Of a stretch of DNA of 64,000 bases, positions 26,881 through 35,784 are shown in pieces; within the stretch, counting starts at the first letter, position 1; the number at the start of each line of letters is the position of its first letter. Under the pieces are notes generated by a model. The model had not been told where the DNA came from. It made no database searches and worked only from the letters and a program-made list of their open reading frames with translations. The DNA lies in NCBI GenBank assembly GCA_964372095.1, contig CAYJPV010000027.1, forward strand, positions 7,935 to 71,934, given 5' to 3'. The DNA comes from CAYJPV01 sp964372095. GTDB lineage: Bacteria > Acidobacteriota > Vicinamibacteria > Vicinamibacterales > JAKQTR01. The translations under genes were made by a program, and so were the position numbers.

Positions 26881-29838
26881 TTGTCAACCGTTCGGATTTA
26901 CAGGATCGCGGAATTGCTCGGCACCACGAGCCAGGAAATCGTCGCACTGCTGAAGCGCGACCATGGCATCGAGGTCAAGAGCGCGTCGAGCACGGTTGAG
27001 GAGATCGTCGCCCGCCAGTTCGTGGATCGCCTGGCGAAGAAGCGCAACGTGACCCTGCCGTCGGGGGATATCTTCGCCGAGGGCGCCGCCGCCAAGGTGA
27101 AGAAGCCGGGCACGGCCAAGAAGGCCGAGCCACCGCCCCCGGTGAAGCCGTCGTTGCCGCCGCCGCGGCTGGTCAAGGCCGCCAAGCCCGTGCCGCACGC
27201 CGAACCGGCCGAGCCAGCAGCCGACATCGAGAGCGAACACCCGCCGACCGAGATCGAGGCACCCGAGCCCCTCACGGCGGACAGCGCCCCCGTGGCCGAG
27301 CAGCCGGTCGTCGTGGAAGAACCAGGGCCCGAACCTGTCACGGCCGTCGAGCCACCGCCCGCCGCCGTTGCGGCGCCCGCGGTCGAGGCCCAGCCCCCCG
27401 CGGCTGAAGACGCGCACGCGCCGAAGGCGCCCGAGCTGCGCGAACCCGCCGCCGTGCAGGCCGAAGCGCAGCCTGTCGCTGTCGCCGAGCCCGTCGCACC
27501 GGTCTCCGTCACGGCGACGGCTCCCGAGCCGGCGGCCGAGCCCCCGGCGGCCGAACCGACGGCTGCGGCGGCCCCCGCACCTCCCGTGGCACCCACCGTG
27601 CGGACAGGCATGCCGACACCCACCGGCCGGGTGGCGCCGTCGAAACTCCGGCTGCGCGTGGAAGATGCCCAGCCGGCAGGCCAGCGTCCCGTGGCACGCC
27701 CCACGGCTCCGGCCACCGCAGGGCTGACCCGGCCCGGCATCGCGCGGCCGACGCCGCCAACGCCGATGGCGCGACCGCCCGTGGCCGGCAGGCCTCTGCC
27801 GCCGCGGCCGGCCACGCCCGCAGGCAGACCGCCGGTGTCCGGCGGCCCGCGCCCGCTGCCGTCGCAGCCGGTGCGGCCGGGCTACCCCGGCATGCCTTCG
27901 TCCGCCCGTCCGGGCGGACCGGGCGGACAGCTGCCGGCGCGCCCGGCGGTTGGCCGTGCGGCACCACCTCCCCGTTCCGGACAGCGTCCGGCTGGCCGCT
28001 CGACGCGCCGCCCGGATGGCGGACGTGCGTCCGCACCCGCGGCATTCACTCCGGCGGAGCCGCCGCCCGTTACCCGAAGCATCACGTTGGCCGAAGGCAT
28101 GACCGTCAAGGACCTGTCCGAGAAGCTCGACGTCCGCGCCAAGGACATCCTGAAGAAGCTGCTCGATCGCCGCATCATGATGACGATCAACACGACGCTC
28201 GACACCGAAACGGCGACCTGGATCGCCCGGGAATTCGGCGCCGAGGTCCAGATGCGCAGCTTTGAAGAAGAACTGCTGGAAGTGGGCACGGAAGACAGCC
28301 ATCCCGAAGACCAGGTGCTGCGCGCCCCGGTCGTGACGGTGATGGGCCACGTCGATCACGGCAAGACCACGCTGCTCGACGCCATCCGCGAGACCAAGGT
28401 CGCCGAACGTGAAGCCGGCGGCATCACGCAGCATATCGGGGCCTACCAGGTCACCGTCAACAAACGGGCGGTGGTCTTCCTCGACACGCCTGGCCACGAA
28501 GCGTTCACGCTGATGCGCGCCCGCGGCGCCCGGGTGACCGACATCGTAGTGCTGGTCGTTGCGGCCGACGACGGCGTCATGCCCCAGACACGCGAGGCTA
28601 TCGACCACGCCCGGGCGGCTGGCGTGCCGATCATCGTCGCGGTCAACAAGATCGACAAGCCCGAAGCGAATCCCGATCGGGTGATGCAGGCCCTGACCGA
28701 ACTGAACCTGATGCCCGAGCAGTGGGGCGGCACGACCGTCACCGTGCCGGTCTCGGCCAAGAAACGTCAGAACATCGAACTGCTGCTCGAGATGATCCTG
28801 CTGGTCTCCGACATCGGCGAGCTGAAAGCGAACCCGAAGCTGCCGGGCCAGGGCACGGTGCTGGAAGCCAAGCTGGACAAAGGACGCGGCCCCGTGGCGA
28901 CCGTCCTGATCCAGAACGGAACCCTGCGTGTCGGCGATGCGATCATCGCCGGACCGGTCATCGGCAAGGTCCGGGCGCTGATCGACGACCGCGGCCGGCA
29001 AGTCAAGGTGGCACCGCCGTCGACGCCGGTCGAGGTGCTCGGGCTGGCGGCGCTGCCCCAGCCCGGCGACTCGTTCCAGGTGATCACCGACCAGGCCAAG
29101 GCGCGTCAGGTGGTGACGTTCCGCCAGTCCCAGGCCAAGGAGAAGGCGCTCGGCGCCAAAGGATCCCGCCTGACGCTCGAGTCGCTGCAGCAGCAGATCG
29201 CCGAAGGCAGCATCAAGGAGCTGCCGATCGTCGTGAAGGCCGATGTGCAGGGCTCGGCCGAGGTGCTGGCCGACACGCTGGCCAAGTTGTCCGATGACAA
29301 GGTCAAGGTCCGGATCATCCACTCCGGCGTCGGCGCGATCAACGAATCGGACGTGCTGCTCGCCTCGGCGTCCAACGCCGTGGTGATCGGCTTCAACGTC
29401 CGCCCGGACCGCAACGCGTCGGAACTGTCGGAACGCGAGCACGTCGAGGTCCGGCTCCACTCGGTCATCTACAACGTCATCGACGAGATGAAGAAGGCGA
29501 TGGCCGGCATGCTGGACCCGACGTTCCGCGAGGTGCGGCTGGGTTCCGCAGAGGTGCGCGACACGTTCCGCGTCCCGAAGGCCGGCGTCATTGCCGGATG
29601 CATGGTGACCGATGGCCGCATCGCACGCACGGGCGACATCAAGGCGCGCCTGCTGCGCGACCATGTCGTGGTGTTTGAAGGCAAGATCAGTTCGCTGCGC
29701 CGGTTCAAGGACGACGTCAGCGAGGTGAAGTCCGGGTTCGAGTGCGGCATCGGCTTCGAGCGGTTCAACGACATCAAGGTCGGTGACGTCATCGAGGCGT
29801 TCGTCATCGAAAAGGTGGCGCCGGCGACGCCGGCCTAA
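26881..29838 (+). CDS. infB: translation initiation factor IF-2
   Basis: 985 residues with a TTG start. IF2_N domain at 1-55 (VRIYRIAELLGTT), a very long Pro/Ala-rich linker (about 65-395) and a second IF2_N at about 400-455. The GTPase follows: G1 GHVDHGKTT near 487, G2 GGITQHIG, G3 DTPGHEAF and G4 NKID. Domains II, III and the fMet-tRNA-binding C2 domain complete it. It places initiator tRNA on the ribosome. The linker is strongly biased (Pro, Ala, Val, Arg), far longer than the core requires, and its first half is acidic while the second half is Arg-rich. Confidence 0.96.
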   Translation: MSTVRIYRIAELLGTTSQEIVALLKRDHGIEVKSASSTVEEIVARQFVDRLAKKRNVTLPSGDIFAEGAAAKVKKPGTAKKAEPPPPVKPSLPPPRLVKAAKPVPHAEPAEPAADIESEHPPTEIEAPEPLTADSAPVAEQPVVVEEPGPEPVTAVEPPPAAVAAPAVEAQPPAAEDAHAPKAPELREPAAVQAEAQPVAVAEPVAPVSVTATAPEPAAEPPAAEPTAAAAPAPPVAPTVRTGMPTPTGRVAPSKLRLRVEDAQPAGQRPVARPTAPATAGLTRPGIARPTPPTPMARPPVAGRPLPPRPATPAGRPPVSGGPRPLPSQPVRPGYPGMPSSARPGGPGGQLPARPAVGRAAPPPRSGQRPAGRSTRRPDGGRASAPAAFTPAEPPPVTRSITLAEGMTVKDLSEKLDVRAKDILKKLLDRRIMMTINTTLDTETATWIAREFGAEVQMRSFEEELLEVGTEDSHPEDQVLRAPVVTVMGHVDHGKTTLLDAIRETKVAEREAGGITQHIGAYQVTVNKRAVVFLDTPGHEAFTLMRARGARVTDIVVLVVAADDGVMPQTREAIDHARAAGVPIIVAVNKIDKPEANPDRVMQALTELNLMPEQWGGTTVTVPVSAKKRQNIELLLEMILLVSDIGELKANPKLPGQGTVLEAKLDKGRGPVATVLIQNGTLRVGDAIIAGPVIGKVRALIDDRGRQVKVAPPSTPVEVLGLAALPQPGDSFQVITDQAKARQVVTFRQSQAKEKALGAKGSRLTLESLQQQIAEGSIKELPIVVKADVQGSAEVLADTLAKLSDDKVKVRIIHSGVGAINESDVLLASASNAVVIGFNVRPDRNASELSEREHVEVRLHSVIYNVIDEMKKAMAGMLDPTFREVRLGSAEVRDTFRVPKAGVIAGCMVTDGRIARTGDIKARLLRDHVVVFEGKISSLRRFKDDVSEVKSGFECGIGFERFNDIKVGDVIEAFVIEKVAPATPA

Positions 29839-29868
29839 CGGCCAGCCGGCGCGGGCCAGGGTCTCTGC

Positions 29869-30150
29869 ATGGTCGTCGCGCTGCTGTCGATCGAGATGTA
29901 CCTGCCGGGCTGCCGGTCGCTCAAGGACAAACGCATGGTCCTGCGCCGGGTGAAAGACCGCCTGGCCAAGTTCAACGTTGCGGTGGCCGAGGTCGAACAC
30001 CAGGACCTCTGGCAGCGGGCCGGCCTCGGGCTGGTCACCGTGGCGACATCCGACGAACACGCCGATCGCGAGTTGGCGGCGGCGCTCAACGAGATCGAAC
30101 GCGTGGAACCGGGCTTGGTCACGCGCACCGAGGTGCAGTTCCTCAGGTAG
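29869..30150 (+). CDS. DUF503 family protein
   Basis: 93 residues, a ferredoxin-like small fold. Family signature: LSIEMYLPGCRSLKDKRMVLRRVKDRL, then FNVAVAEVEHQDLWQRAGLG. It corresponds to the YlxP-type gene often located between infB and rbfA, and it keeps that position here (five bases before rbfA). The function is unproved; a ribosome-assembly role is inferred from the conserved position. Confidence 0.9.
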   Translation: MVVALLSIEMYLPGCRSLKDKRMVLRRVKDRLAKFNVAVAEVEHQDLWQRAGLGLVTVATSDEHADRELAAALNEIERVEPGLVTRTEVQFLR

Positions 30151-30155
30151 GACGC

Positions 30156-30557
30156 ATGGCACAGGGATTCCGGCCCGATCGGCTGGCCGACCAGATCCGA
30201 TCGGAAATCAGCGAACTGCTCGCCCGCGAGGTGCACGACCCCGGCGTCGGGTTCATCACCGTCACCCGTGTGCAGGTCACCACAGACCTGCAGATCGCCC
30301 ACATCTACTACACGACCATGGCCGACGAGGCCGCCCGGAAGCAGACCACCAAGGCCCTCGCGCGGGTGCTGCCGTTCCTGCGCCGGCAGCTGGCCGGCCG
30401 GCTCCGCCTGCGTCGTGTGCCCGAACTGGACTTTCGATTCGACCGGTCCGTCGAGCACCAGGACCGCGTCGAGCGCCTGATCCACGAAATCCAGGAAGAA
30501 CGGGCCGCCCGAACCGAGGACCCCAGCACGGATGAACCCCAGTCAGAACCAGAATAA
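30156..30557 (+). CDS. rbfA: ribosome-binding factor A
   Basis: 133 residues, KH-type fold: RPDRLADQIRSEISELLAREV at the start, DPGVGFITVTRVQVTTDL and the final strand VPELDFRFDRSVEHQDRVERL. It supports 16S 5'-end maturation and 30S assembly. An acidic tail follows. Its end overlaps nrnA by 26 bases in another frame, indicating translational coupling. Confidence 0.94.
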   Translation: MAQGFRPDRLADQIRSEISELLAREVHDPGVGFITVTRVQVTTDLQIAHIYYTTMADEAARKQTTKALARVLPFLRRQLAGRLRLRRVPELDFRFDRSVEHQDRVERLIHEIQEERAARTEDPSTDEPQSEPE

Positions 30558-31539
30558 GCGCGCGTTGATCGACCAGGTGTGCGAGGCCATCCGCCGGGCC
30601 GATCGTTTCATCGTCACCTCCCACGTCAGGCCGGACGGCGACGCGATCGGATCCTCAGTGGCCATGGCTCTGGCGCTCCGCGCCTTGGGCAAGTCGGCCC
30701 GGGTCGTGATGCGGGACCACCTGCCCGATCCCTATCCCGACTTCCCCGCGGTGGGCGACGTCGAACACCTCGACGCGGTGGCGGACGATGGCGCCACCGT
30801 GATCGTCATGGAATGCGGGGATCTGGAGCGGACCGGCGTGAGCGGCCTGGAACGTCACCCCGTCATCAACATCGACCACCACCCTGGCAACACCGGATTC
30901 GGAGAGGTCCGCTGGTTCGACGGCACGGCGGCGGCCTGTGCCGAGATGGTATTCGACGTCATCGAGGCACTCGGCGTCGCGGTGTCCCGGGACATGGCGA
31001 TGCACCTCTACGTGGCGATCGTCACCGACACCGGATCGTTCCGGTACCCCGGGGTCTCGCCCCGCACGTTCGAGACGTGCGGGCGGCTGGTGCAGGCCGG
31101 GGCCGACCCGGTCGCCGTGTCTCGCCTGCTGTACGACGGCCACTCGCTCGGGCGCCTGAGACTGCAGGCCGCCGTGCTGCAGACGCTGGCCATCCATCAC
31201 GGCGGCACGATTGCCACGCTGTCGGTCACCCCGGACACCATCGAAGCCGCCGGCGCAACGCCCGAGGACACCGACGGTCTGATCAACATCCCCCTGATGG
31301 TGCGCCACCTCAACGCGGTCGCCTTCTTCAAGCAGGCCGACGGCGGGCAGTACCGTGTCAGCTTGCGGTCCAAAGGCTCGATCGACGTCGGCCATATCGC
31401 CCGCGAATTCGGGGGCGGCGGCCACCGCAACGCCTCGGGCTGCACGCTCACCGGCGCACTGGACGACGTCCGGGCGCGCGTCCTCGAACGCCTGACCGCC
31501 GAGGTGTCCGCTTCCGCTGCCCCGGCACGCCGTGGATGA
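30532..31539 (+). CDS. nrnA: DHH-family oligoribonuclease / pAp phosphatase (NrnA-like)
   Basis: 335 residues. DHH domain with SHVRPDGDAIGSS (motif I), NIDHHPGN (motif III) and the DHHA1 domain ending GGGGHRNASG. It degrades nanoRNAs and dephosphorylates 3'-phosphoadenosine 5'-phosphate. Motif II reads VIVMECGD, with Glu where the family usually has Asp. That is a conservative change at a manganese ligand. The start overlaps rbfA by 26 bases, and the stop overlaps the truB start by eight. Confidence 0.9.
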   Translation: MNPSQNQNKRALIDQVCEAIRRADRFIVTSHVRPDGDAIGSSVAMALALRALGKSARVVMRDHLPDPYPDFPAVGDVEHLDAVADDGATVIVMECGDLERTGVSGLERHPVINIDHHPGNTGFGEVRWFDGTAAACAEMVFDVIEALGVAVSRDMAMHLYVAIVTDTGSFRYPGVSPRTFETCGRLVQAGADPVAVSRLLYDGHSLGRLRLQAAVLQTLAIHHGGTIATLSVTPDTIEAAGATPEDTDGLINIPLMVRHLNAVAFFKQADGGQYRVSLRSKGSIDVGHIAREFGGGGHRNASGCTLTGALDDVRARVLERLTAEVSASAAPARRG

Positions 31540-32437
31540 CCTGCGCGGCGGCGTGCTCGTCGTGGACAAGCCGGCCGGACTCACCTCGCACGACGTGGTG
31601 CATGTCGTCCGCCGCGCGCTGGGGCGCCCCCGCGTCGGACACACTGGCACCCTCGATCCGTTTGCCACGGGCGTCCTGCCCCTGGTAATCGGCAAGGCCA
31701 CGCGACTCGCCCAGTTCTACGCCGGGGCGGACAAGGAGTACGTGGCCCGGATTGCCTTCGGCTGGGCCACCGACACGTACGACGGCACCGGTGAGCGGAC
31801 GATGTGTCCCGCTCCGGCGGAGGCCATGCCGGGCCCGGACGCCATCGCCACGGCCCTCCAGAGCTTCGTCGGCCCGCACGACCAGGTGCCACCGCCGTAC
31901 TCGGCCAAAAAAACCGGCGGCACCCCGGCGTACGAACGGGCGCGACGGGGCCAGCTCGTGGAACTGCCGCCGGTCCGCGTGACGGCCCATGCGCTCGCCA
32001 TCACCGCGACCGGCGCGGATTGGGTGACCGTGCAGGTCCATTGCGCTGCCGGCTACTACGTGCGGTCTCTGGCCCACGACCTGGGCCGGTTGCTGGGCGT
32101 CGGCGCGCACCTGACCGATCTTCGGCGCGTACGCAGCGGTGTCTTCACCCTGGAACAGAGCATCGGTCTGGAGCCGGTCCTGCGGGACCCTGGCGTGGCC
32201 CTGACGCGCCTGGTGCCCCTGGAAGGCCTTCTGACCCACCTTCCCGGCCTGGCGGTCACCGAAGAAGGCCTGGCGTGGATCCGCCACGGACGGCCGCTCG
32301 GGCCGTCCCAGCTGGCAGGTCCGGCGCCGCCGGCGGGAGCCGATCCGGTGCGGTTGCTCGACCCGGACGGACGGCTCGTCGCGGTGGGAACCCGGCAGGC
32401 GGGCGGGTTTTTGCATCCGGGGCTCGTACTGGTCTAA
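31532..32437 (+). CDS. truB: tRNA pseudouridine(55) synthase TruB
   Basis: 301 residues from the GTG at 31532. GVLVVDKPAGLTSHDVV and the catalytic motif GHTGTLDPFATGVL, whose Asp is the nucleophile, are followed by YSAKKTGGTPAYERAR and the conserved GYYVRSLAHDLG. It makes pseudouridine 55 in the T-loop of tRNAs. A C-terminal PUA-like extension (about 240-300) is present. The eight-base overlap with nrnA indicates coupled translation. Confidence 0.94.
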   Translation: MDDLRGGVLVVDKPAGLTSHDVVHVVRRALGRPRVGHTGTLDPFATGVLPLVIGKATRLAQFYAGADKEYVARIAFGWATDTYDGTGERTMCPAPAEAMPGPDAIATALQSFVGPHDQVPPPYSAKKTGGTPAYERARRGQLVELPPVRVTAHALAITATGADWVTVQVHCAAGYYVRSLAHDLGRLLGVGAHLTDLRRVRSGVFTLEQSIGLEPVLRDPGVALTRLVPLEGLLTHLPGLAVTEEGLAWIRHGRPLGPSQLAGPAPPAGADPVRLLDPDGRLVAVGTRQAGGFLHPGLVLV

Positions 32438-32440
32438 AAT
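32411..32440 (+). promoter_or_regulatory. putative sigma-70 promoter for rpsO-pnp
   Basis: TTGCAT (32411-32416), 18-bp spacer and TAAAAT (32435-32440), overlapping the end of truB. A transcript starting near 32447 would carry a leader of about 105 nt. Confidence 0.5.
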
Positions 32441-32489
32441 ATTGAGTTTGCAGGCGTAACGGGAGCCGACTCTACGGCCCCGTCTTGAA

Positions 32490-32545
32490 CGCACGGCGGT
32501 CTCGGCCCACCCTGATGGTGGCGTGCTGGGCCGTGCGTGGAGGAA
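32490..32545 (+). ncRNA. candidate S15 autoregulatory leader
   Basis: An outer 8-bp stem (32490-32497 with 32530-32537) encloses an inner CCACC/GGTGG hairpin (32507-32511 with 32517-32521). The outer stem ends two bases before the Shine-Dalgarno GGAGGAA (32539-32545). Closely spaced helices next to the ribosome-binding site are the usual shape of S15-binding leaders upstream of rpsO. This is inferred from structure only. Confidence 0.5.
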
Positions 32546-32551
32546 CCCAAC

Positions 32552-32821
32552 GTGGCAATGACGAAGGATCGCAAGACCGAACTCATCGAGTCGTACAAGA
32601 CTCATGACGGAGACACAGGCTCACCGGAAGTGCAGATCGCCCTTCTGAGCGAGCGCATCACCTACCTGACCGAGCATTTCAAAACGCACGCCAAGGACCA
32701 CCACTCCCGGCGCGGCCTGTTGATGCTGGTCGGCCAGCGCCGCCGCCTGCTGGACTACGTCAAGCAGAAGGACCACGCGCGATACGCGTCGGTCATTCAG
32801 CGACTCGGCATCCGCAAGTAG
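32552..32821 (+). CDS. rpsO: 30S ribosomal protein S15
   Basis: 89 residues, the standard length, from the GTG at 32552, giving MAMTKDRKTELIESYKTHDG. GDTGSPEVQIALLSERI, HFKTHAKDHHSRRGLL and RRRLLDYVKQKD are the rRNA-binding helices. It nucleates the 16S central domain. The frame is open five codons further upstream, but the GGAGGAA spacing and the family length fix the GTG. pnp follows, as in most bacteria. Confidence 0.96.
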   Translation: MAMTKDRKTELIESYKTHDGDTGSPEVQIALLSERITYLTEHFKTHAKDHHSRRGLLMLVGQRRRLLDYVKQKDHARYASVIQRLGIRK

Positions 32822-32914
32822 CTTCGAACCGCCGCGCTGCCACGGGCCGGCCCGACGCCGGCCTGGCGGCGACGGCCGGAAAGGCCGCGAGTGGCACCGC
32901 TCACGAACGACTCT

Positions 32915-32964
32915 CCCCGGAACTGCGGGAACACCCGCGAGGTGTAGCGCGCGGCAGTTCGGGG
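32915..32964 (+). ncRNA. pnp leader hairpin
   Basis: CCCC-G-GAACTGC pairs with GCAGTTC-GGGG (11 bp with one bulged G) across a loop containing a second short inverted repeat. It lies in the 203-nt rpsO-pnp gap, 60 bases before pnp. A long hairpin here recalls the RNase III-processed, PNPase-controlled leader of enterobacterial pnp. The rest of the gap is GC-rich with no coding potential. Confidence 0.5.
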
Positions 32965-33024
32965 TTTCGCACTCCACGACCGCATACCCGGGACGGTATT
33001 GACCCGGGCGCAGGGGCAAGCATC

Positions 33025-35232
33025 ATGCACACGAAAGAAATCGTTGTCGGCAACAAGACGTTGTCGATCGAAACCGGGCGCCTGGCCAAGCAGGCCAGCG
33101 GCTCGGTTTTCGTCCGCTACGGTGACACCGTCGTCCTCGTGACCGCGTGCGCCGCCACCAATGCGCGGGAGGGAATCGACTTCCTGCCGCTCACGGTAGA
33201 TTACCGCGAGTACGCCTACGCGTCGGGCCGTATTCCCGGCGGCTTCTTCAAACGCGAAGGCAAGGCGACCGAGAAGGAGACCCTGACCAGCCGCATGATC
33301 GACCGGCCGCTGCGTCCCCTGTTCCCGTCCGGCTGGCACTACGAGACGCAGGTCATCGCCATGGTGATGTCTGCCGACACGGATTTCGACCCGGATGTGA
33401 TCGCCATCACGGGCGCGTCCGCCGCGCTGGCCCTCTCGGAGATCCCTGTCGAGAAGACCATCGCCGGCGTCCGGGTCGGCATGGTGGACGGCGAGTTCGT
33501 CATCAACCCGACCCACGAACAGCGTACCCGCAGCCTGCTGGATATCATCGTAGCCGGCTCGAAAGACGGCCTGGTGATGGTTGAAGCCGGCGCGAAGCAG
33601 GTGTCGGAAGACGACGTCGTCCGGGCCCTGGAAGCCGGGCACGCCGCCATCAAGACGATCGTGGCGGGGATCGACGACCTCGCGCGCGAAGCCGGCAAGA
33701 ACAAACGTGCCGCAGCCCCCAAGCAGGTGGCGGCCGACGTGCGCCGTGCCGTCGAGGAGAAGGCCTACGGTCCCCTCGCCGAGGCGATGCGCATCAAGGA
33801 CAAGCTCGAGAACTACGGCCGCGTGGACCAGGTGCTGGCCGAGTTGGTGGCCTCGTTCCCTGAGACCGAGCCCGAACGGCGCAGTGACGCCAAGGCCGTG
33901 TTCAAGGAACTGAAAGAGAAGGTCATGCGCGACGAGATCCTCGAGCGCGGCGTGCGCCTCGACGGCCGCGCGTTCGACGAGATCCGTCCGATCTGGTGTC
34001 AGGTGGGCGTGCTGCCGCGCACACACGGGTCCGCCGTCTTCACCCGCGGCGAAACCCAGGCCCTCGTCACGGCGACGCTCGGCACGTCGGACGATCAGCA
34101 GAAGATCGAAACCGTCGACGGCGAGCACTACAAGCGCTTCCTCCTGCACTACAACTTCCCGCCGTTCTCGGTGGGTGAAGTGCAGTTCATGCGTGGACCC
34201 GGCCGTCGCGAGATCGGCCACGGGGCTCTGGCTGAGCGCGCGCTGACGCCGGTCGTCCCTGCCGAAGACGCGTTCCCGTACACGGTCCGCGTGGTGTCGG
34301 ACATCCTCGAGTCGAACGGCTCGTCGTCGATGGCGAGTGTCTGCGGCGGCACCCTCGCCATGATGGACGCTGGCGTGCCCCTCCAGGCCCCGGTGGCCGG
34401 CATTGCCATGGGCCTCGTCATGGACGAGTCCACGGGCAAGTTCGCCGTGCTGACGGACATTGCCGGCGCCGAAGACCATTACGGCGACATGGATTTCAAG
34501 GTCGCGGGCACGGACACGGGCATCACCGCCCTGCAAATGGACATCAAGGTCAGTGGCATCACGATGGATGTCATGCGCCAGGCGCTGGCGCAGGCGCGCG
34601 CCGGACGTATCCAGATCCTGGGCACGATGGCCGAGACGCTGCCGGCCGTCCGGTCCAGCATCTCGTCGTTCGCCCCCCGCATCGTCACCATCAAGATCCC
34701 CGTCGACAAGATCCGCGACGTCATCGGACCCGGCGGCAAGATGATCCGCAGCATCATCGAACGGACCGGCGTCAAGATCGACGTGGAAGACGACGGTCAC
34801 GTGAACGTGGCGTCAGCGGATGAGGCGGCGGCCAAGAAGGCCATCGCCATCATCCAGGAACTGACGGCCACGGCCGAACTGAACAAGACCTACCTCGGCA
34901 AGGTCCAGCGCATCACGGACTTCGGCGCCTTCGTCGAGATCATGCCTGGCACCGACGGCCTGCTGCACGTCTCGGAGATCGCCCGCCACCGCGTCCAGGA
35001 CGTGCGGGACGAACTGGCCGAAGGCGAGCAGGTGATGGTGAAGGTCATCAACATCGACCCGTCCGGCAAGATTCGTCTGAGCCGCAAGGCGCTGCTGGAA
35101 GAGACCGAGGGCGGCGAGGCGCCGGCTGAAGGACAGGAGCCGGGACCGGAGGGTGCCCCGCGGGAACACGCGCCGCGTGACCGCGGCCCGCGCCCCGGCG
35201 GGCGTCCGCCCGGACGCGACCGTCGCAGGTAA
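33025..35232 (+). CDS. pnp: polyribonucleotide nucleotidyltransferase (PNPase)
   Basis: 735 residues. Two RNase PH-like domains (about 10-220 and 320-540), the second with the catalytic region SDILESNGSSSMASVCGG and AGAEDHYGDMDFKVAGT. A KH domain (about 560-620, VIGPGGKMIRSIIERTG) and an S1 domain (about 625-700, ITDFGAFVEIMPGTDGLLHVS) follow. It degrades RNA phosphorolytically from 3' ends. The last 35 residues are an Arg/Gly/Pro-rich tail beyond the S1 domain, possibly RNA-binding. Confidence 0.96.
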   Translation: MHTKEIVVGNKTLSIETGRLAKQASGSVFVRYGDTVVLVTACAATNAREGIDFLPLTVDYREYAYASGRIPGGFFKREGKATEKETLTSRMIDRPLRPLFPSGWHYETQVIAMVMSADTDFDPDVIAITGASAALALSEIPVEKTIAGVRVGMVDGEFVINPTHEQRTRSLLDIIVAGSKDGLVMVEAGAKQVSEDDVVRALEAGHAAIKTIVAGIDDLAREAGKNKRAAAPKQVAADVRRAVEEKAYGPLAEAMRIKDKLENYGRVDQVLAELVASFPETEPERRSDAKAVFKELKEKVMRDEILERGVRLDGRAFDEIRPIWCQVGVLPRTHGSAVFTRGETQALVTATLGTSDDQQKIETVDGEHYKRFLLHYNFPPFSVGEVQFMRGPGRREIGHGALAERALTPVVPAEDAFPYTVRVVSDILESNGSSSMASVCGGTLAMMDAGVPLQAPVAGIAMGLVMDESTGKFAVLTDIAGAEDHYGDMDFKVAGTDTGITALQMDIKVSGITMDVMRQALAQARAGRIQILGTMAETLPAVRSSISSFAPRIVTIKIPVDKIRDVIGPGGKMIRSIIERTGVKIDVEDDGHVNVASADEAAAKKAIAIIQELTATAELNKTYLGKVQRITDFGAFVEIMPGTDGLLHVSEIARHRVQDVRDELAEGEQVMVKVINIDPSGKIRLSRKALLEETEGGEAPAEGQEPGPEGAPREHAPRDRGPRPGGRPPGRDRRR

Positions 35233-35320
35233 GGCTTGGTGCAGCGGGTCGGAGCCGGTAAGATCCAGAAGGTGGCCGTCGGTGGCCGCCCGGGCGTCTG
35301 AACGAGAAAGGACGATCCCC

Positions 35321-35698
35321 ATGGCCGCACGCCTTCTGGTTCTCCGGCCTCTCGGCTCGCTGCTCTGTCTGCTGCTCGCGCTGGCGCTGACGGCCGTCGC
35401 TTTCCAGGATCCCGTCCGCCACGACGTGACCGTGCGGGGACAGGACTACACCTTTACACCCGCCAGAATCGACGCGGCCACCGGCGATATCATCAGGATC
35501 ACCCTGGTCGCCGAAGACGTGCCGTGTTCGTTCGCGATCGATGCCTACCGCATCTCCAAACGCGCCACGCCCGGCCGTCCGGTCACGTTCGAGTTCCGGG
35601 CGGATCGGTCGGGCACCTTCCCGTTCTACTGCGACCTCACGACAGACGAACACTGCCGGACGATGCGGGGCGAGTTGGTGGTCGCAAGCCGCCCGTGA
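35321..35698 (+). CDS. secreted cupredoxin-like protein
   Basis: 125 residues from ATG 35321. Signal peptide about 1-28, then a single cupredoxin domain: VTVRGQDYTFTPARIDAATGD, FEFRADRSGTFPFYCDLT and HCRTMRGELVV. The copper-site region has Cys, His, Cys and Met like the CuA-type loop of cytochrome oxidase subunit II, but with altered spacing (YCDLTTDEHCRTM). A periplasmic electron carrier or copper-binding protein is likely. It sits about 90 bases after pnp without a clear terminator between. Confidence 0.8.
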   Translation: MAARLLVLRPLGSLLCLLLALALTAVAFQDPVRHDVTVRGQDYTFTPARIDAATGDIIRITLVAEDVPCSFAIDAYRISKRATPGRPVTFEFRADRSGTFPFYCDLTTDEHCRTMRGELVVASRP

Positions 35699-35784
35699 CG
35701 TGGGCGGATCCTCAGCACGTGTCTGAACGGTCTGCCTGCGCCTTCGTCGGCTGGCGCTGAACCCCGTCGCTGCGCCGGCGCACG

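Noticed and set aside
26884..30162. 1092-codon open frame antisense to infB
   Set aside because: It mirrors the codon structure of a clearly real gene; high-GC third positions keep the opposite frame open, and the translation is low-complexity with no domain.
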